Shown: positions 1 to 7,618 of the stretch, one piece after another
How positions within the stretch are numbered: the first letter of the stretch is position 1
Layout: every line of letters starts with the position of its first letter
Assembly: GCA_019119995.1 (NCBI GenBank)
Contig: DWVY01000044.1
Span: 1 to 64,000, forward strand
Reading direction: 5' to 3'
Length of the DNA: 64,000 nt
Source of the DNA: Candidatus Mediterraneibacter faecavium
GTDB lineage: Bacteria > Bacillota > Clostridia > Lachnospirales > Lachnospiraceae
The notes under the pieces: generated by a model
The model's database searches: none
Seen by the model: only the letters and a program-made list of their open reading frames with translations
Told to the model about the DNA's origin: nothing
Program-made: the position numbers and the translations under genes

Positions 1-227
1 GAGATGCTGCAGATCCATTCTCCAGGTGAGAGCGTATAAGTGAGCTGCTCCATGCGCCGGTTTGAATTGCTGTAATTGGCGTAGGAGCAAAGAATCAGAT
101 ACCAGAAAAGAAAAGAGCCTCCGGTGGTTCGGATGCTCCTGTCATTTAATAAGGTCTGTATGAAGTTGCGGTAGATCCGGCAGCGTGGAAAATCTACGAT
201 TTGTTTGAGTTCTAATTGATATTCCAT
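1..227 (-). CDS. N-terminal part of a mobile-element-associated protein (cut by window edge)
   Basis: A reading frame opens at ATG 227-225 on the minus strand and runs off the window edge without a stop. An AAGGAG ribosome binding site lies at 235-240, which supports the start. The protein begins MEYQLELKQIVDFPRCRIYR and continues with a hydrophobic, Tyr/Phe-rich stretch ending near PGEWICS. From memory this resembles a conserved protein carried by conjugative and mobilizable elements of Clostridia, of unknown molecular role. Only about 75 residues are visible. The adjacent tRNA-derived attachment-like site and element-type genes fit a position near an element end. Confidence 0.6.
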   Translation of the reverse strand, partial: MEYQLELKQIVDFPRCRIYRNFIQTLLNDRSIRTTGGSFLFWYLILCSYANYSNSNRRMEQLTYTLSPGEWICSI

Positions 228-477
228 AAGGGCTCTCCTTTGCTTAAAATATTTGTGTTTTCAGGTACGGTGTGGTAAGATTTTATATGAGAAATTATAT
301 AATATCATATATTTTTCAGATGACACGTTATTTTATTACGGGTAAAATTCAGAATGTCTAGTTTTGCGTGTCGGCGTTCCTGAGAGGTGGTACAATCTGC
401 TAATCAAATGGCGGATGTACCGGATTCCAGTCCGTTTGCTGCTAACAACCTGCTAATTTCACACCAGGATACAAGAA

Positions 478-558
478 GAAACGAGATGGAACTTGAGGTT
501 ATTCCATCCCGTTTCAAAAGGCTAAAATGTCCAGGAAAATAGGGCGTTCCAGGACATT
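478..558. repeat. Two adjacent inverted repeats near the element end
   Basis: The first has 14-nt arms at 478-491 and 502-515 (GAAACGAGATGGAA against TTCCATCCCGTTTC, one mismatch). The second has 12-nt arms at 526-537 and 547-558 (AATGTCCAGGAA against TTCCAGGACATT, one mismatch). They lie between the truncated element gene and the tRNA fragment. They could be terminators, although neither has a clear T-run, or protein-binding sites near an element end. No convincing coding sequence was seen between 228 and 600. Confidence 0.5.
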
Positions 559-600
559 AGAGGAGTCTTTGTTATACGCTGGTTGATTTGGTTGTGGTTT

Positions 601-642
601 CTCCTAAGCGGTAGGTCGGGTGTTCGAATCACCTCGGGAACG
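601..642 (+). other. 3' fragment of a tRNA-Arg(CCU) gene; probable attachment site
   Basis: The segment reads as the 3' part of a tRNA from the anticodon loop onward. It has CTCCTAA as anticodon loop, a T-arm GGGTG-TTCGAAT-CACCT, a 3' acceptor strand CGGGAAC and discriminator G. The preceding bases do not pair with the GCGGT anticodon-stem strand, and no 5' half is present, so this is not a functional tRNA. Tyrosine integrases of ICEs commonly recombine in tRNA 3' regions and leave such duplications. I infer an attL/attR-type scar. Confidence 0.65.
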
Positions 643-754
643 TGAGGTATAGTCGGTGTTCTGAAAAACAGAATGCCGGCTTTTTCTATATATACTTCGT
701 TTTGAACCAAAAGACATGCAATCATGTCTGGCAATGAAAAAACGGAGGTATCAT

Positions 755-1222
755 ATGCTTACGATCATATATGGAAACGTAGAAAACAGTATTTATAATA
801 CAAGCGTCTATTTTAAAAATACCTATGAACCGGAATGGATCGAATCTGAACTTGCAAAAAAGATGATCAAAGATGTTGATGATTCGGATGTTTTGAGCGG
901 AGAGTGTATTAACAGTCCGGTCTTAGGTCAGATACCTCCGGAGAGGCTGTCCGGTGGCGTTAAGACGCTGCTGCTGATGCTGAACGAGCCGGACAAGATC
1001 TTCAATGCATCTACGTGCGGGGACAACTGTGCGAAGTGGATACTGGAAATAGGAAAACAGAAAGATCTGACGATCAATCTCAGACATATGATGAGCTTCG
1101 GACGTGGAACAGAATTTGAGATCAGGATAGCAAACGGCGGAGAAATCGTACATTCTATGAGAGAACTTATCCCAATCGCCAGTAAATATCTGAACGAAAT
1201 GAAGCAGGAGCAGCGCGTATGA
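755..1222 (+). CDS. DUF4869 domain-containing protein
   Basis: The start at 755 (MLTIIYGNVENSIYNTSVYF) is chosen because GGAGG lies at about 744-748. The upstream in-frame ATG at 716 lacks a site. The 155-residue protein matches my recollection of DUF4869: an MLTIIYG start, a VLSGECINSPVLG segment and a conserved NASTCGDNCAKWI block. The function is unknown. The family usually sits on integrative elements beside an ATPase-like gene, and the remnant of that gene follows with an ATGA overlap (1219-1222). The pair is probably element cargo left next to the tRNA scar. Confidence 0.75.
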   Translation: MLTIIYGNVENSIYNTSVYFKNTYEPEWIESELAKKMIKDVDDSDVLSGECINSPVLGQIPPERLSGGVKTLLLMLNEPDKIFNASTCGDNCAKWILEIGKQKDLTINLRHMMSFGRGTEFEIRIANGGEIVHSMRELIPIASKYLNEMKQEQRV

Positions 1223-1802
1223 AAGGTTCACACAGAATCACAATGAAATTTATCATCTCTATGGAGAAATATCAGAGCAGAGTGTGGTCTGTCCGCGATA
1301 TGTTCTTACGGAAGATTCGAATTCCGGATATGAATTTTTCTCATCTCTGTCTAAAGAAAGTAATATCAGTTGTGCGGCTGCGAATGGAAAATCCAATATT
1401 ATTTCCAGTCTCCAGAAAATGGACTCGAAAGAAGGAATAGGTCTGGTTATTGTAGACGGAGCGGCATTTGGGTCCGAAATGCGGGATGTCAGTGAATATT
1501 TGAGAGAAGTCGGCGGCATTGTCCTCTATGCACCAGAATCATTTGAGTGGCTTCTGCTTTCTACACATCTAATCCCGGAAATCAAGATATCGCAGATACT
1601 GGAGCATCCGGAAGACTATATAGACAGCAGGGAGTATGCAAGCTGGGAAAGATTTTTTACAGAGCTGCTGGTGAACCGGACACAGGGGGATCCGTTATGG
1701 GCATATTCAAAGAAGAAACTGCCGGATGTATATTTATCCTCAAAGATAAAGAATGCCGTAAAAAAGCAGATGAAATTAATCGTGTGGGAGGAGAAGCGAT
1801 AG
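1219..1802 (+). pseudogene. Remnant of the ATPase-like partner gene of DUF4869
   Basis: The start overlaps the DUF4869 stop (ATGA) and encodes MKGSHRIT, the usual first residues of this partner as I remember it. The sequence then passes out of frame into a long open frame from about 1236 to 1802. That frame ends in a well-formed C-terminal half (CPRYVLTEDSNSGYEFF through VWEEKR). The expected P-loop middle region is missing. The simplest reading is an internal out-of-frame deletion that joined the first few codons to the C-terminal half. The GTG at 1284 might still start a C-terminal fragment, but no clear ribosome binding site precedes it. Confidence 0.6.
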
Positions 1803-1828
1803 AAGTGTAGTCGAAAAGGTGTAGACAG

Positions 1829-1861
1829 TAATTGGCTGGAGATATTATCTCCAACCAATTA
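1829..1861. terminator. Near-perfect inverted repeat between convergent genes
   Basis: TAATTGG-C-TGGAGATA pairs with TTATCTCCA-A-CCAATTA around a minimal loop, with one mismatch. It lies between the plus-strand pseudogene (ends 1802) and the minus-strand iron-sulfur gene (ends 1870). The position suggests a shared terminator. No long T-run follows on either strand, so this is a structural call only. Confidence 0.45.
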
Positions 1862-1869
1862 TGCAGAAG

Positions 1870-2442
1870 TTAATGCTGATTTTTAACTTTGCAGATCAGC
1901 TGTGTCATTGTCCCCATAGGGCAGTAGACACACCAGCTGCGGGGCTTGAACAGAACCATGGTGATCAGCCCGAGCACTGTGGATGTAAGCATTACGCTGT
2001 AGAAGCCGAAAGCAAACTGTGCAGCGCCTTCGTGGAACAGTGTGCCGTGATAAGCCCAATGCCACGGCACTTTAAAGGTCCACAGCAGCGTTACTGCCTG
2101 CTTCAGATCCTGAGCGCCTGAGAATACGAGATAAGTATTCCAGAGCATCAGGAAAAACATTGCAAAAAAGAACACTAAAAATCCATACCTGGACCATTTG
2201 TTTTTCATCCATTTCGGAATATCCTTTTTGCGGGAAAGACCAAATCTGCCGCCCAGCAGTCCGAAGAGCTGTCCTCTGCCGCAGTAGCGGTTGCAATATC
2301 CCTTAGTCCCTTTTGTCAGTGAAATGATCAGCGGAACAAAAAAACAGATCAGCCCCAGCCAGGCGAAGAGGATATTAAAAAATCCTAAAACCAGATAAAT
2401 GATAGAAAAAATCCATAAGTAATCATACCATCTTTTTTTCAT
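1870..2442 (-). CDS. Membrane-bound 4Fe-4S protein (NapH/NosR C-terminal-like)
   Basis: A 190-residue membrane protein with about four hydrophobic segments. It has two cysteine clusters, one after the second segment (YCNRYCGRGQLFG) and one near the C-terminus (CVYCPMGTMTQ). This arrangement resembles the polyferredoxin-like membrane domains of NapH and NosR, which carry electrons between quinol or membrane partners and soluble iron-sulfur proteins. The ATG overlaps the stop of the upstream ferredoxin gene by 4 nt, so the two are translationally coupled and probably form one electron-transfer unit. No catalytic partner enzyme is adjacent, so the acceptor is unknown. Confidence 0.7.
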   Translation of the reverse strand: MKKRWYDYLWIFSIIYLVLGFFNILFAWLGLICFFVPLIISLTKGTKGYCNRYCGRGQLFGLLGGRFGLSRKKDIPKWMKNKWSRYGFLVFFFAMFFLMLWNTYLVFSGAQDLKQAVTLLWTFKVPWHWAYHGTLFHEGAAQFAFGFYSVMLTSTVLGLITMVLFKPRSWCVYCPMGTMTQLICKVKNQH

Positions 2443-2648
2443 GCTTCAGCCTCCCGGATCTCGATCACACTGGCCGGACATTCTTTCGCACATTTCCCGC
2501 ATCCGACACATTTCTCCATATCTACATAAGCCATGATACCCTTAATAATCCGTATCGCTCCCAGGGAACAGACCTTCACACAACAGCCACAGGCAACGCA
2601 GTCGGACTGTTCAATAAAGGCTTTCCGTTTTTTTCTGCTTAAAACCAT
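2439..2648 (-). CDS. 2[4Fe-4S] ferredoxin
   Basis: A 69-residue protein with two classical clusters: CVACGCCVKVCS near residues 18-29 and CVGCGKCAKECP near residues 47-58. Each follows CxxCxxCxxxC/P spacing. An N-terminal basic stretch (SRKKRKAF) precedes the first cluster. It is the first gene of a two-gene minus-strand operon with the membrane 4Fe-4S protein and overlaps it by ATGA. It would pass electrons to or from that membrane protein on the cytoplasmic side. The upstream start has a GGAGAA-type site. Confidence 0.88.
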   Translation of the reverse strand: MVLSRKKRKAFIEQSDCVACGCCVKVCSLGAIRIIKGIMAYVDMEKCVGCGKCAKECPASVIEIREAEA

Positions 2649-2804
2649 GATAATTTCTCCTTTAGAATGATTAACCTTGTGCCATACTATACCTCAGAAA
2701 CAATATCTTTTCTGTGAGAAAGTCACAGATCACCCGAATCCTTTCATTTAAAAACAAGTAGAGGTGTCCGGAAAAGTTTTTGGAGAAGAATTCATAAATA
2801 GATG

Positions 2805-2833
2805 TTCGATATGTCTTCCTCCTATGATATACT
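2805..2833 (+). promoter_or_regulatory. Candidate sigma-A promoter for the hsd operon
   Basis: TTCGAT at 2805-2810 and TATACT at 2828-2833 are separated by 17 nt. They lie about 105 nt upstream of the hsdM start, and an AGGAGGA site precedes the ATG at 2939. The -35 box is imperfect. Confidence 0.45.
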
Positions 2834-2938
2834 GAAAATGAATGACAGCCAATAGAGAGACAAGATGAACAGTACGGCAGTGATTGAAATATAATAAAAA
2901 GTACCCCGGCGAGGGGCTGTAACAGGAGGATAAACGAG

Positions 2939-4537
2939 ATGGCTGAAGTAGAAAACAGCAAAGATTTGATTAGTGTTTTATGGAGCGGAGCAGATATTTT
3001 GCGCTCAAAAATGGACGCAAACGAGTATAAAGATTATCTGTTAGGTATTGTGTTTTATAAATATCTTTCAGATTCTTTTTTGATTAAAGTATACGATCTG
3101 CTCTATGATGAAAAGCCGGGATCGTTAAAAGAAGCTTTGGATGCGTATAAAGAAGCTCTGGAAGATGAAAGCGCAGAAGAATTAAAAGAGCAGCTAACTG
3201 AAGAATGCCATTATGTAATGGAACCCGAGCTGACTTATACATACTTTGCAGATGCGGCGAGAAATAATTCTTTCAACCGGGAGCAGCTGCAAAAAGGATT
3301 TAATAACATTGAGCAAAGTGATCCGATATTTGCAGATCTGTTTACAGATATTGATCTGTATTCCAACCGTCTTGGCACAGGGGATCAAAAGCAGAGCGAC
3401 ACGATAGCCAGCTTGATCAAGGAGATTGATAAGGCAGATTTGTTAAACTCTGATGCGGAGATACTGGGGAATGCATATGAATATCTGATCGGTCAATTCG
3501 CATCTGAAACTGGTAAAAAAGCAGGGGAATTCTATACTCCGCAGGCTGTGTCAAAGATTTTAACCAGGATTGCAATTTCCGGACAGGAAGAGAAGAAGGG
3601 ATTATCTGTCTATGATCCTTGTATGGGGTCGGGATCCCTTTTGCTTAATGCAAAAAAATACGCTGCGGAGCCGGGATACATCAAATATTACGGTCAGGAA
3701 TTAAACACATCGACCTATAACCTTGCAAGAATGAATATGTTTCTGCATGGTATCGTACCTGATAATCAACATCTTCGCAATGGTGATACTTTAGATGCGG
3801 ACTGGCCGACAGGAGAAGAGACCGAGTTTGACATGGTGTTGATGAATCCGCCGTATTCTGCAAAATGGAGCGCTGCTGCCGGATTCCTGCTGGATGAGAG
3901 ATTCAGCGATTATGGCGTATTAGCTCCAAAATCCAAAGCTGATTATGCATTTTTATTACATGGCTTGTATCATCTGAAGAATAACGGAACGATGGCGATT
4001 GTTCTTCCGCATGGCGTCCTCTTCCGAGGAGGAGCAGAAGGAAAAATCAGAGAAAAATTGCTTCGTTCCGGTAGCATTTATGCAGTGATAGGACTTCCGG
4101 CAAATTTATTTTACAACACGTCTATCCCAACCTGTATTATTGTGCTGAAAAAACACAGGGATGGTCGAGATGTATTATTCATAGATGCGTCCAAGAAGTT
4201 CAATAAAGGTAAAAAGCAGAATGAAATGACAGATGAACATATCGATGAAGTTCTTGAACTGTATAGTAAGAGAAAAACAGTAGATAAAGAATCATTCCTT
4301 GCCAGTTTTGATGATATTGAAAAAAACGATTTCAATTTGAATATACCCCGCTATGTTGATAATTTTGAAAAAGAAGAACCTGTGGATCTGAATGCGTTAT
4401 TGCTGGATATAGAAAAGACAGATCAAGAATTGGGACAGGTCCAAGGAGAGTTTGTATCTCTTTTGAAGGAATTAACCTCATCGGATGCAGCTATTATGTC
4501 TTTGTTACATGATCTGATCGAGAAAATGGAGGGATGA
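2939..4537 (+). CDS. hsdM: Type I restriction-modification system, DNA methyltransferase subunit
   Basis: A 532-residue N6-adenine methyltransferase subunit. The N-terminal helical HsdM domain (residues ~10-150) is followed by the SAM-binding motif DPCMGSGSLLL at residue 226 and the catalytic NPPY motif at residue 303. The length is typical. It forms the M2S methylase with HsdS and the R2M2S endonuclease with HsdR, all encoded on this strand. The start has AGGAGGA upstream, and the last codons overlap hsdS (ATGATG). Base composition is more AT-rich than the flanking metabolic genes, consistent with an acquired island. Confidence 0.95.
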   Translation: MAEVENSKDLISVLWSGADILRSKMDANEYKDYLLGIVFYKYLSDSFLIKVYDLLYDEKPGSLKEALDAYKEALEDESAEELKEQLTEECHYVMEPELTYTYFADAARNNSFNREQLQKGFNNIEQSDPIFADLFTDIDLYSNRLGTGDQKQSDTIASLIKEIDKADLLNSDAEILGNAYEYLIGQFASETGKKAGEFYTPQAVSKILTRIAISGQEEKKGLSVYDPCMGSGSLLLNAKKYAAEPGYIKYYGQELNTSTYNLARMNMFLHGIVPDNQHLRNGDTLDADWPTGEETEFDMVLMNPPYSAKWSAAAGFLLDERFSDYGVLAPKSKADYAFLLHGLYHLKNNGTMAIVLPHGVLFRGGAEGKIREKLLRSGSIYAVIGLPANLFYNTSIPTCIIVLKKHRDGRDVLFIDASKKFNKGKKQNEMTDEHIDEVLELYSKRKTVDKESFLASFDDIEKNDFNLNIPRYVDNFEKEEPVDLNALLLDIEKTDQELGQVQGEFVSLLKELTSSDAAIMSLLHDLIEKMEG

Positions 4538-5748
4538 TGGGTATGGGAAAACCAATTATAAGATTTAAAGGATATGAGGATGATTGGGAACAGCGTAAGT
4601 TGGGGGAACTTGCTGTTTTTAATCCCAAAGAAGAACTACCTGATGAGTTTGAATATGTTGATCTTGAGTCAGTAGTTGGTACAGAGATGTTGTTTCATAG
4701 GACTGAAAATAAAGCAACTGCACCGTCCAGAGCACAGAGATTAGCTCATACAGGAGACTTATTCTATCAGACAGTTAGACCATATCAAAAGAATAATTAT
4801 CTCTTTGAAAAGCCGGATAAACACTATGTTTTTTCAACAGGATACGCTCAGTTGCGTCCATTTATAGATGGTTACTTTTTGCTTGCTCTTGTTCAAAACG
4901 GGCAATTTGTTAAAGTAGTTTTGGATAACTGTACTGGAACAAGTTATCCGGCAATTAACTCAAATGATTTGGCAAAAATAGAGGTATTTTCTCCGACAGA
5001 TGAAAACGAACATCATCAAATCGGAGCATATTTTCGCCATCTTGACCACCTCATCACCCTTCACCAGCGCAAGTGTGAACAGACCAAAAAATTGAAAAAA
5101 TATATGCTTCAAAATATGTTTCCACAGAATGAGGAAAAAGTTCCTAAAATTCGTTTTGAAGGATTTACTGATGATTGGGAACAGCGTAAGGTTACAGAAC
5201 TGGGAGAAATTTATATCGGATTAGTCACCACAATGACAGCTCATTATACAGATAAAGGGGCTTTGCTTATCAGAAATTCTGATATTCGAGATGGTTATTT
5301 TGAATTTGGAGATAACCCAATATATCTTGATGAAGAGTTTGTAGAACAGAATAGTTCTCGAAAACATCAAGTTGGTGATGTGATAACAGTACATACTGGG
5401 GACATAGGAACATCAGCTGTAATTACTGAAAATGAGGCAGATTCAATAGGTTTTGCTACTATTGTTACAAGACCAGACACGAAGAAAACCATACCAAAAT
5501 ATTTATGTGCATACTTGAATACGGACACGCATAAAAGATTTGCTATGAGAATTTCGACAGGTGACGGGCGCAATAATTATAACCTGAAAGATTATTATAA
5601 TTGTGTTGTTCCACTTCCTAATCTGGAAGAACAAAGGAAAATCAGCGATTATATACAAAGCATAAACCACCTCATCACCCTTCACCAGCGGAAGTGTGAT
5701 GAATTACAAAAAATAAAGAAATTTATGCTGCAAAATATGTTTTTGTAG
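4534..5748 (+). CDS. hsdS: Type I restriction-modification system, specificity subunit
   Basis: A 404-residue DNA-recognition subunit with two target recognition domains (residues ~18-185 and ~225-385). Each is opened by IRFxGxxDDWEQRK and closed by a helical repeat with HLITLHQRKC and a KKxMLQNMF tail. The half-gene repeat is strong at DNA level: the border sequence ending CACCAGCG(C/G)AAGTGTGA occurs at 5046-5078 and 5667-5699, and the opening border GATTGGGAACAGCGTAAG occurs near 4583 and 5173. HsdS sets the methylation target. The start overlaps the end of hsdM. This is the only complete hsdS in the locus; a stub and a half copy lie downstream. Confidence 0.95.
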   Translation: MMGMGKPIIRFKGYEDDWEQRKLGELAVFNPKEELPDEFEYVDLESVVGTEMLFHRTENKATAPSRAQRLAHTGDLFYQTVRPYQKNNYLFEKPDKHYVFSTGYAQLRPFIDGYFLLALVQNGQFVKVVLDNCTGTSYPAINSNDLAKIEVFSPTDENEHHQIGAYFRHLDHLITLHQRKCEQTKKLKKYMLQNMFPQNEEKVPKIRFEGFTDDWEQRKVTELGEIYIGLVTTMTAHYTDKGALLIRNSDIRDGYFEFGDNPIYLDEEFVEQNSSRKHQVGDVITVHTGDIGTSAVITENEADSIGFATIVTRPDTKKTIPKYLCAYLNTDTHKRFAMRISTGDGRNNYNLKDYYNCVVPLPNLEEQRKISDYIQSINHLITLHQRKCDELQKIKKFMLQNMFL

Positions 5749-5903
5749 ATTGTAGAATGAAAAATCAGAAACGAATTAAGAGTTATAATTTTGCTTTTGC
5801 CGGAAATTGATAAAGAGAAGGATTTACAGAGCTTACGTTGTAAATCATCGTACAGTCTTCAAAAAAGAAAGTCAGTAACTATAAGTAGACAGGCAGGTTT
5901 TAT

Positions 5904-5957
5904 ATGAGTAAAGCAGAAAGAGTTTGTCGGAATAGACGGGAAGGAGAAGATTTATGA
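5904..5957 (+). pseudogene. Deletion remnant of a DUF3791-type gene (17 codons)
   Basis: ATG 5904 opens a 17-codon frame ending TGA 5955-5957, overlapping the DUF3990 start by ATGA. Its leader and first codons (ACAGGCAGGTTTTATATGAG) closely match those of the intact DUF3791 gene at 7025. The body of the gene is missing. I read it as an internal deletion that kept both ends and the translational coupling to the next gene. Confidence 0.5.
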
Positions 5958-6433
5958 TCTTATACCATGGTAGCAATGTGGAAGTAAAAGCTCCCCAAAT
6001 TATCAAATCAAAAAGATTGTTGGATTTTGGAACGGGCTTTTATCTCACAAGTGATTACGAACAGGCGAAGAAATGGGCGGTTCGCACTACTGCCAGACGG
6101 GAAGAAGGCAATCCCACAATATCCGTATTCAGTTTTGATGAGAATGAATTTGAAAAACTCAATGTATTATTTTTTGAAGCGGCAAACAAAGATTGGCTTA
6201 GATATGTAACTGCGCATAGAACTGATAAATCAATAAAAGATACTTATGATATTGTCACTGGTCCAGTGGCAAATGACCAGGCAATTCGTACTGTAAATAA
6301 TTATTTGAAAGGCTATTTAACAGAAGATATTGCGATACAGTTATTGCTTCCACAGAAATTAAAAGACCAGTATGTTTTTAAAACTGAAAAGGCACTTTCT
6401 ATTCTAAAATTTGATGAGGTGAAACTTGCATGA
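5954..6433 (+). CDS. DUF3990 domain protein (ADP-ribosyltransferase-like fold)
   Basis: A 159-residue protein with the DUF3990 signature: LYHGSN at residues 3-8, DFGTGFYLTSDYEQA at ~25-39 with KKWA following, and a conserved YDIVTGPVANDQ block at ~98-109. The YHGS and GxYLT elements recall the H and Y motifs of ADP-ribosyltransferase-like proteins. From memory DUF3990 belongs to that superfamily; activity is unproven. Such genes usually pair with small DUF3791 proteins in toxin-antitoxin-like modules. Here the upstream partner is deleted, while two small genes follow with ATGA overlap and 1-nt spacing. It sits between hsdS pieces inside the restriction island. Confidence 0.75.
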   Translation: MILYHGSNVEVKAPQIIKSKRLLDFGTGFYLTSDYEQAKKWAVRTTARREEGNPTISVFSFDENEFEKLNVLFFEAANKDWLRYVTAHRTDKSIKDTYDIVTGPVANDQAIRTVNNYLKGYLTEDIAIQLLLPQKLKDQYVFKTEKALSILKFDEVKLA

Positions 6434-6675
6434 AAAGATTGGAACCTGAAATTATAGATTATTATAATAATGAAGTGGTTATGTTAATAGCCGAAAAATA
6501 TGGATTGAGTCAAATGGAAGCATTAAAAGCATTTGTATGCTCAAAAACACATGAAATGCTCGAAAATGAAGAGTGTGGAATGGATGAGTTTGGTGCGGAA
6601 GCAATCTTTGAAATATGGGAGTGCGAAAAGGTTACAGGAGATCCCAGAAATTCTGTATATATAAGGGGGGAATAA
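6430..6675 (+). CDS. Small conserved protein of the DUF3990 module
   Basis: An 81-residue acidic protein starting with an ATGA overlap on the DUF3990 gene. A helix-rich N-terminus (YYNNEVVMLIAEKYGLSQME) is followed by ALKAFVCSKTHEML and a C-terminal FEIWECEKVTGDPRNSVYI. No domain is certain; it resembles the short partner proteins found beside DUF3990 genes. The tight coupling suggests co-expression as an antitoxin or regulator, which is inference from context. Confidence 0.6.
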   Translation: MKRLEPEIIDYYNNEVVMLIAEKYGLSQMEALKAFVCSKTHEMLENEECGMDEFGAEAIFEIWECEKVTGDPRNSVYIRGE

Positions 6676-6676
6676 T

Positions 6677-6886
6677 ATGACAGAAGAAATGAAATTTTTT
6701 ATGTATTTATTGGAATATTATTCCGCATATAAAAATAAGAAAACAGGAGAAGTGCTTGAAGAGTGGGAAAAAGATGGAATTGTCCAAAAAATATACGACA
6801 ATTATTGGGTTTATCACACAGAACGGATTGAAAATGCCTATATGGATATTGATAGTTTAATGAAAACGGGGAAAAGCGCCTGGTAA
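6677..6886 (+). CDS. DUF3791-like small protein
   Basis: A 69-residue protein that starts 1 nt after the preceding stop and has AAGGGGGG upstream (in the end of the previous gene). It reads MTEEMKFFMYLLEYY, then GEVLEEWEKDGIVQKIYDNYWVYHTE and AYMDIDSLM. The helical start and the I..IYD.Y...HTE pattern resemble DUF3791 and related partners of DUF3990. It is third in the module at 5954-6886. It is probably an accessory or antitoxin component. Confidence 0.6.
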   Translation: MTEEMKFFMYLLEYYSAYKNKKTGEVLEEWEKDGIVQKIYDNYWVYHTERIENAYMDIDSLMKTGKSAW

Positions 6887-6901
6887 TATCGACATAAAAC
6901 G

Positions 6902-6995
6902 GTTTGGAACAGCGTAAGTTGGGGATATCACAGAACTCAAATCAGCATCACGTGTTCATAAGGATAAATGGACTGATACAGGTGCTCCATTCTAT
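6902..6995 (+). pseudogene. hsdS stub: opening border plus start of a different recognition domain
   Basis: The segment begins with the WEQRKLG-encoding border (CAGCGTAAGT at 6910). It then encodes DITELKSASRVHKDKWTD and TGAPFY, a typical start of an HsdS recognition domain unlike either domain of the intact hsdS. The frame shifts by one base within the G-run after the border. A stop follows TGAPFY, before DUF3791 sequence begins. It shows that another specificity cassette was once at this spot. Confidence 0.7.
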
Positions 6996-7024
6996 TAACC
7001 ATGGAGCAGACAGGAAGGTTTTAT

Positions 7025-7243
7025 ATGAGTGAACAGAAAAGAAAGATTGGTTTTACAGTAGCATGCGTAAATGAATTTGCCAAGCAGCATAATATCAGTG
7101 ATCAAGAAGCGTTCCGGTATCTTTTCAAATTTAAAGGCATCGCATTCATTAAAGAAAACTATGAAGTCGAACATACACTTGATTTTGGAACAATCTTAGA
7201 AGACTTGGGAATACTATGCCGGAGAAATGGAGGCACGTTATGA
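7025..7243 (+). CDS. DUF3791 domain protein (probable module partner of DUF3990)
   Basis: The start at 7025 (MSEQKRKIGFTVACVNEFAK) is preferred over the in-frame ATG at 7001, because an AGGAAGG site at 7013-7019 precedes it. The 72-residue protein has the DUF3791 pattern: an N-terminal helix, FRYLFKFKGIAFIKENYE and VEHTLDFGTILEDL near the end. Its stop overlaps the start of a truncated DUF3990 gene (ATGA at 7240-7243), as in intact modules. This second module copy keeps the small gene and has lost the DUF3990 body, the reverse of the copy at 5904. Confidence 0.7.
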   Translation: MSEQKRKIGFTVACVNEFAKQHNISDQEAFRYLFKFKGIAFIKENYEVEHTLDFGTILEDLGILCRRNGGTL

Positions 7244-7317
7244 AATTATTTCATGAAAGCAATGTAAAGATAGACAGTATTAGTTTAGCAATGATGGGTG
7301 AAATTCGTAATGAATAA
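7240..7317 (+). pseudogene. Truncated DUF3990 gene start (25 codons)
   Basis: MKLFHESNVKID aligns with the MILYHGSNVEVK start of the intact DUF3990 protein at 5954. The frame then stops at 7315-7317 after 25 residues and the rest of the domain is absent. The Gly of the YHGS motif is replaced by Glu (FHES). The ATGA overlap with the preceding DUF3791 gene is preserved. Confidence 0.6.
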
Positions 7318-7387
7318 TCGGGGCAGAGCGTTTACGGATGACATACCATAAAAAGTATTAGACTTTTACGAAAGGTGGCTGATTAAA

Positions 7388-7618
7388 ACGTGTAAAAAAG
7401 CCCAACTGATTGAGTATATAATACAAGATATAGTCGATATGTTTGCAACCGATCAGAATATAGAGTATGACGAAGCTATGAATAAATTTTATAATTCGGA
7501 GGTCTTTGAAAAACTTCAGGATAAAGAAACAGGACTTTATTTGGCAAGTCCAGAATATGTATATGATCTCTTTAAGGATAAATTGAATTTCGGGCATATC
7601 GTTCAGGCTGAGATATAG
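7388..7618 (+). pseudogene. Small module gene with ACG in place of the start codon
   Basis: An open frame of 77 codons encodes CKKAQLIEYIIQDIVDMFAT, then NKFYNSEVFEKLQDKETGLY and a C-terminal YVYDLFKDKLNFGHIVQ. This is a recognizable small protein of DUF3990/DUF3791 modules. An AAAGGTGG ribosome binding site lies at 7371-7378, yet the codon at the expected start position is ACG (7388-7390). ATT 7382 and CTG 7379 are the only nearby alternatives. The body is open and conserved, so the start loss may be recent or initiation may be weak. Confidence 0.55.

Noticed and set aside
601-642. A functional tRNA gene
   Set aside because: Only the 3' part from the anticodon loop is present; the 5' acceptor and D arm are absent.
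716-754. Upstream start for the DUF4869 protein
   Set aside because: MQSCLAMKKRRYH is not part of the family start, and GGAGG stands before ATG 755.
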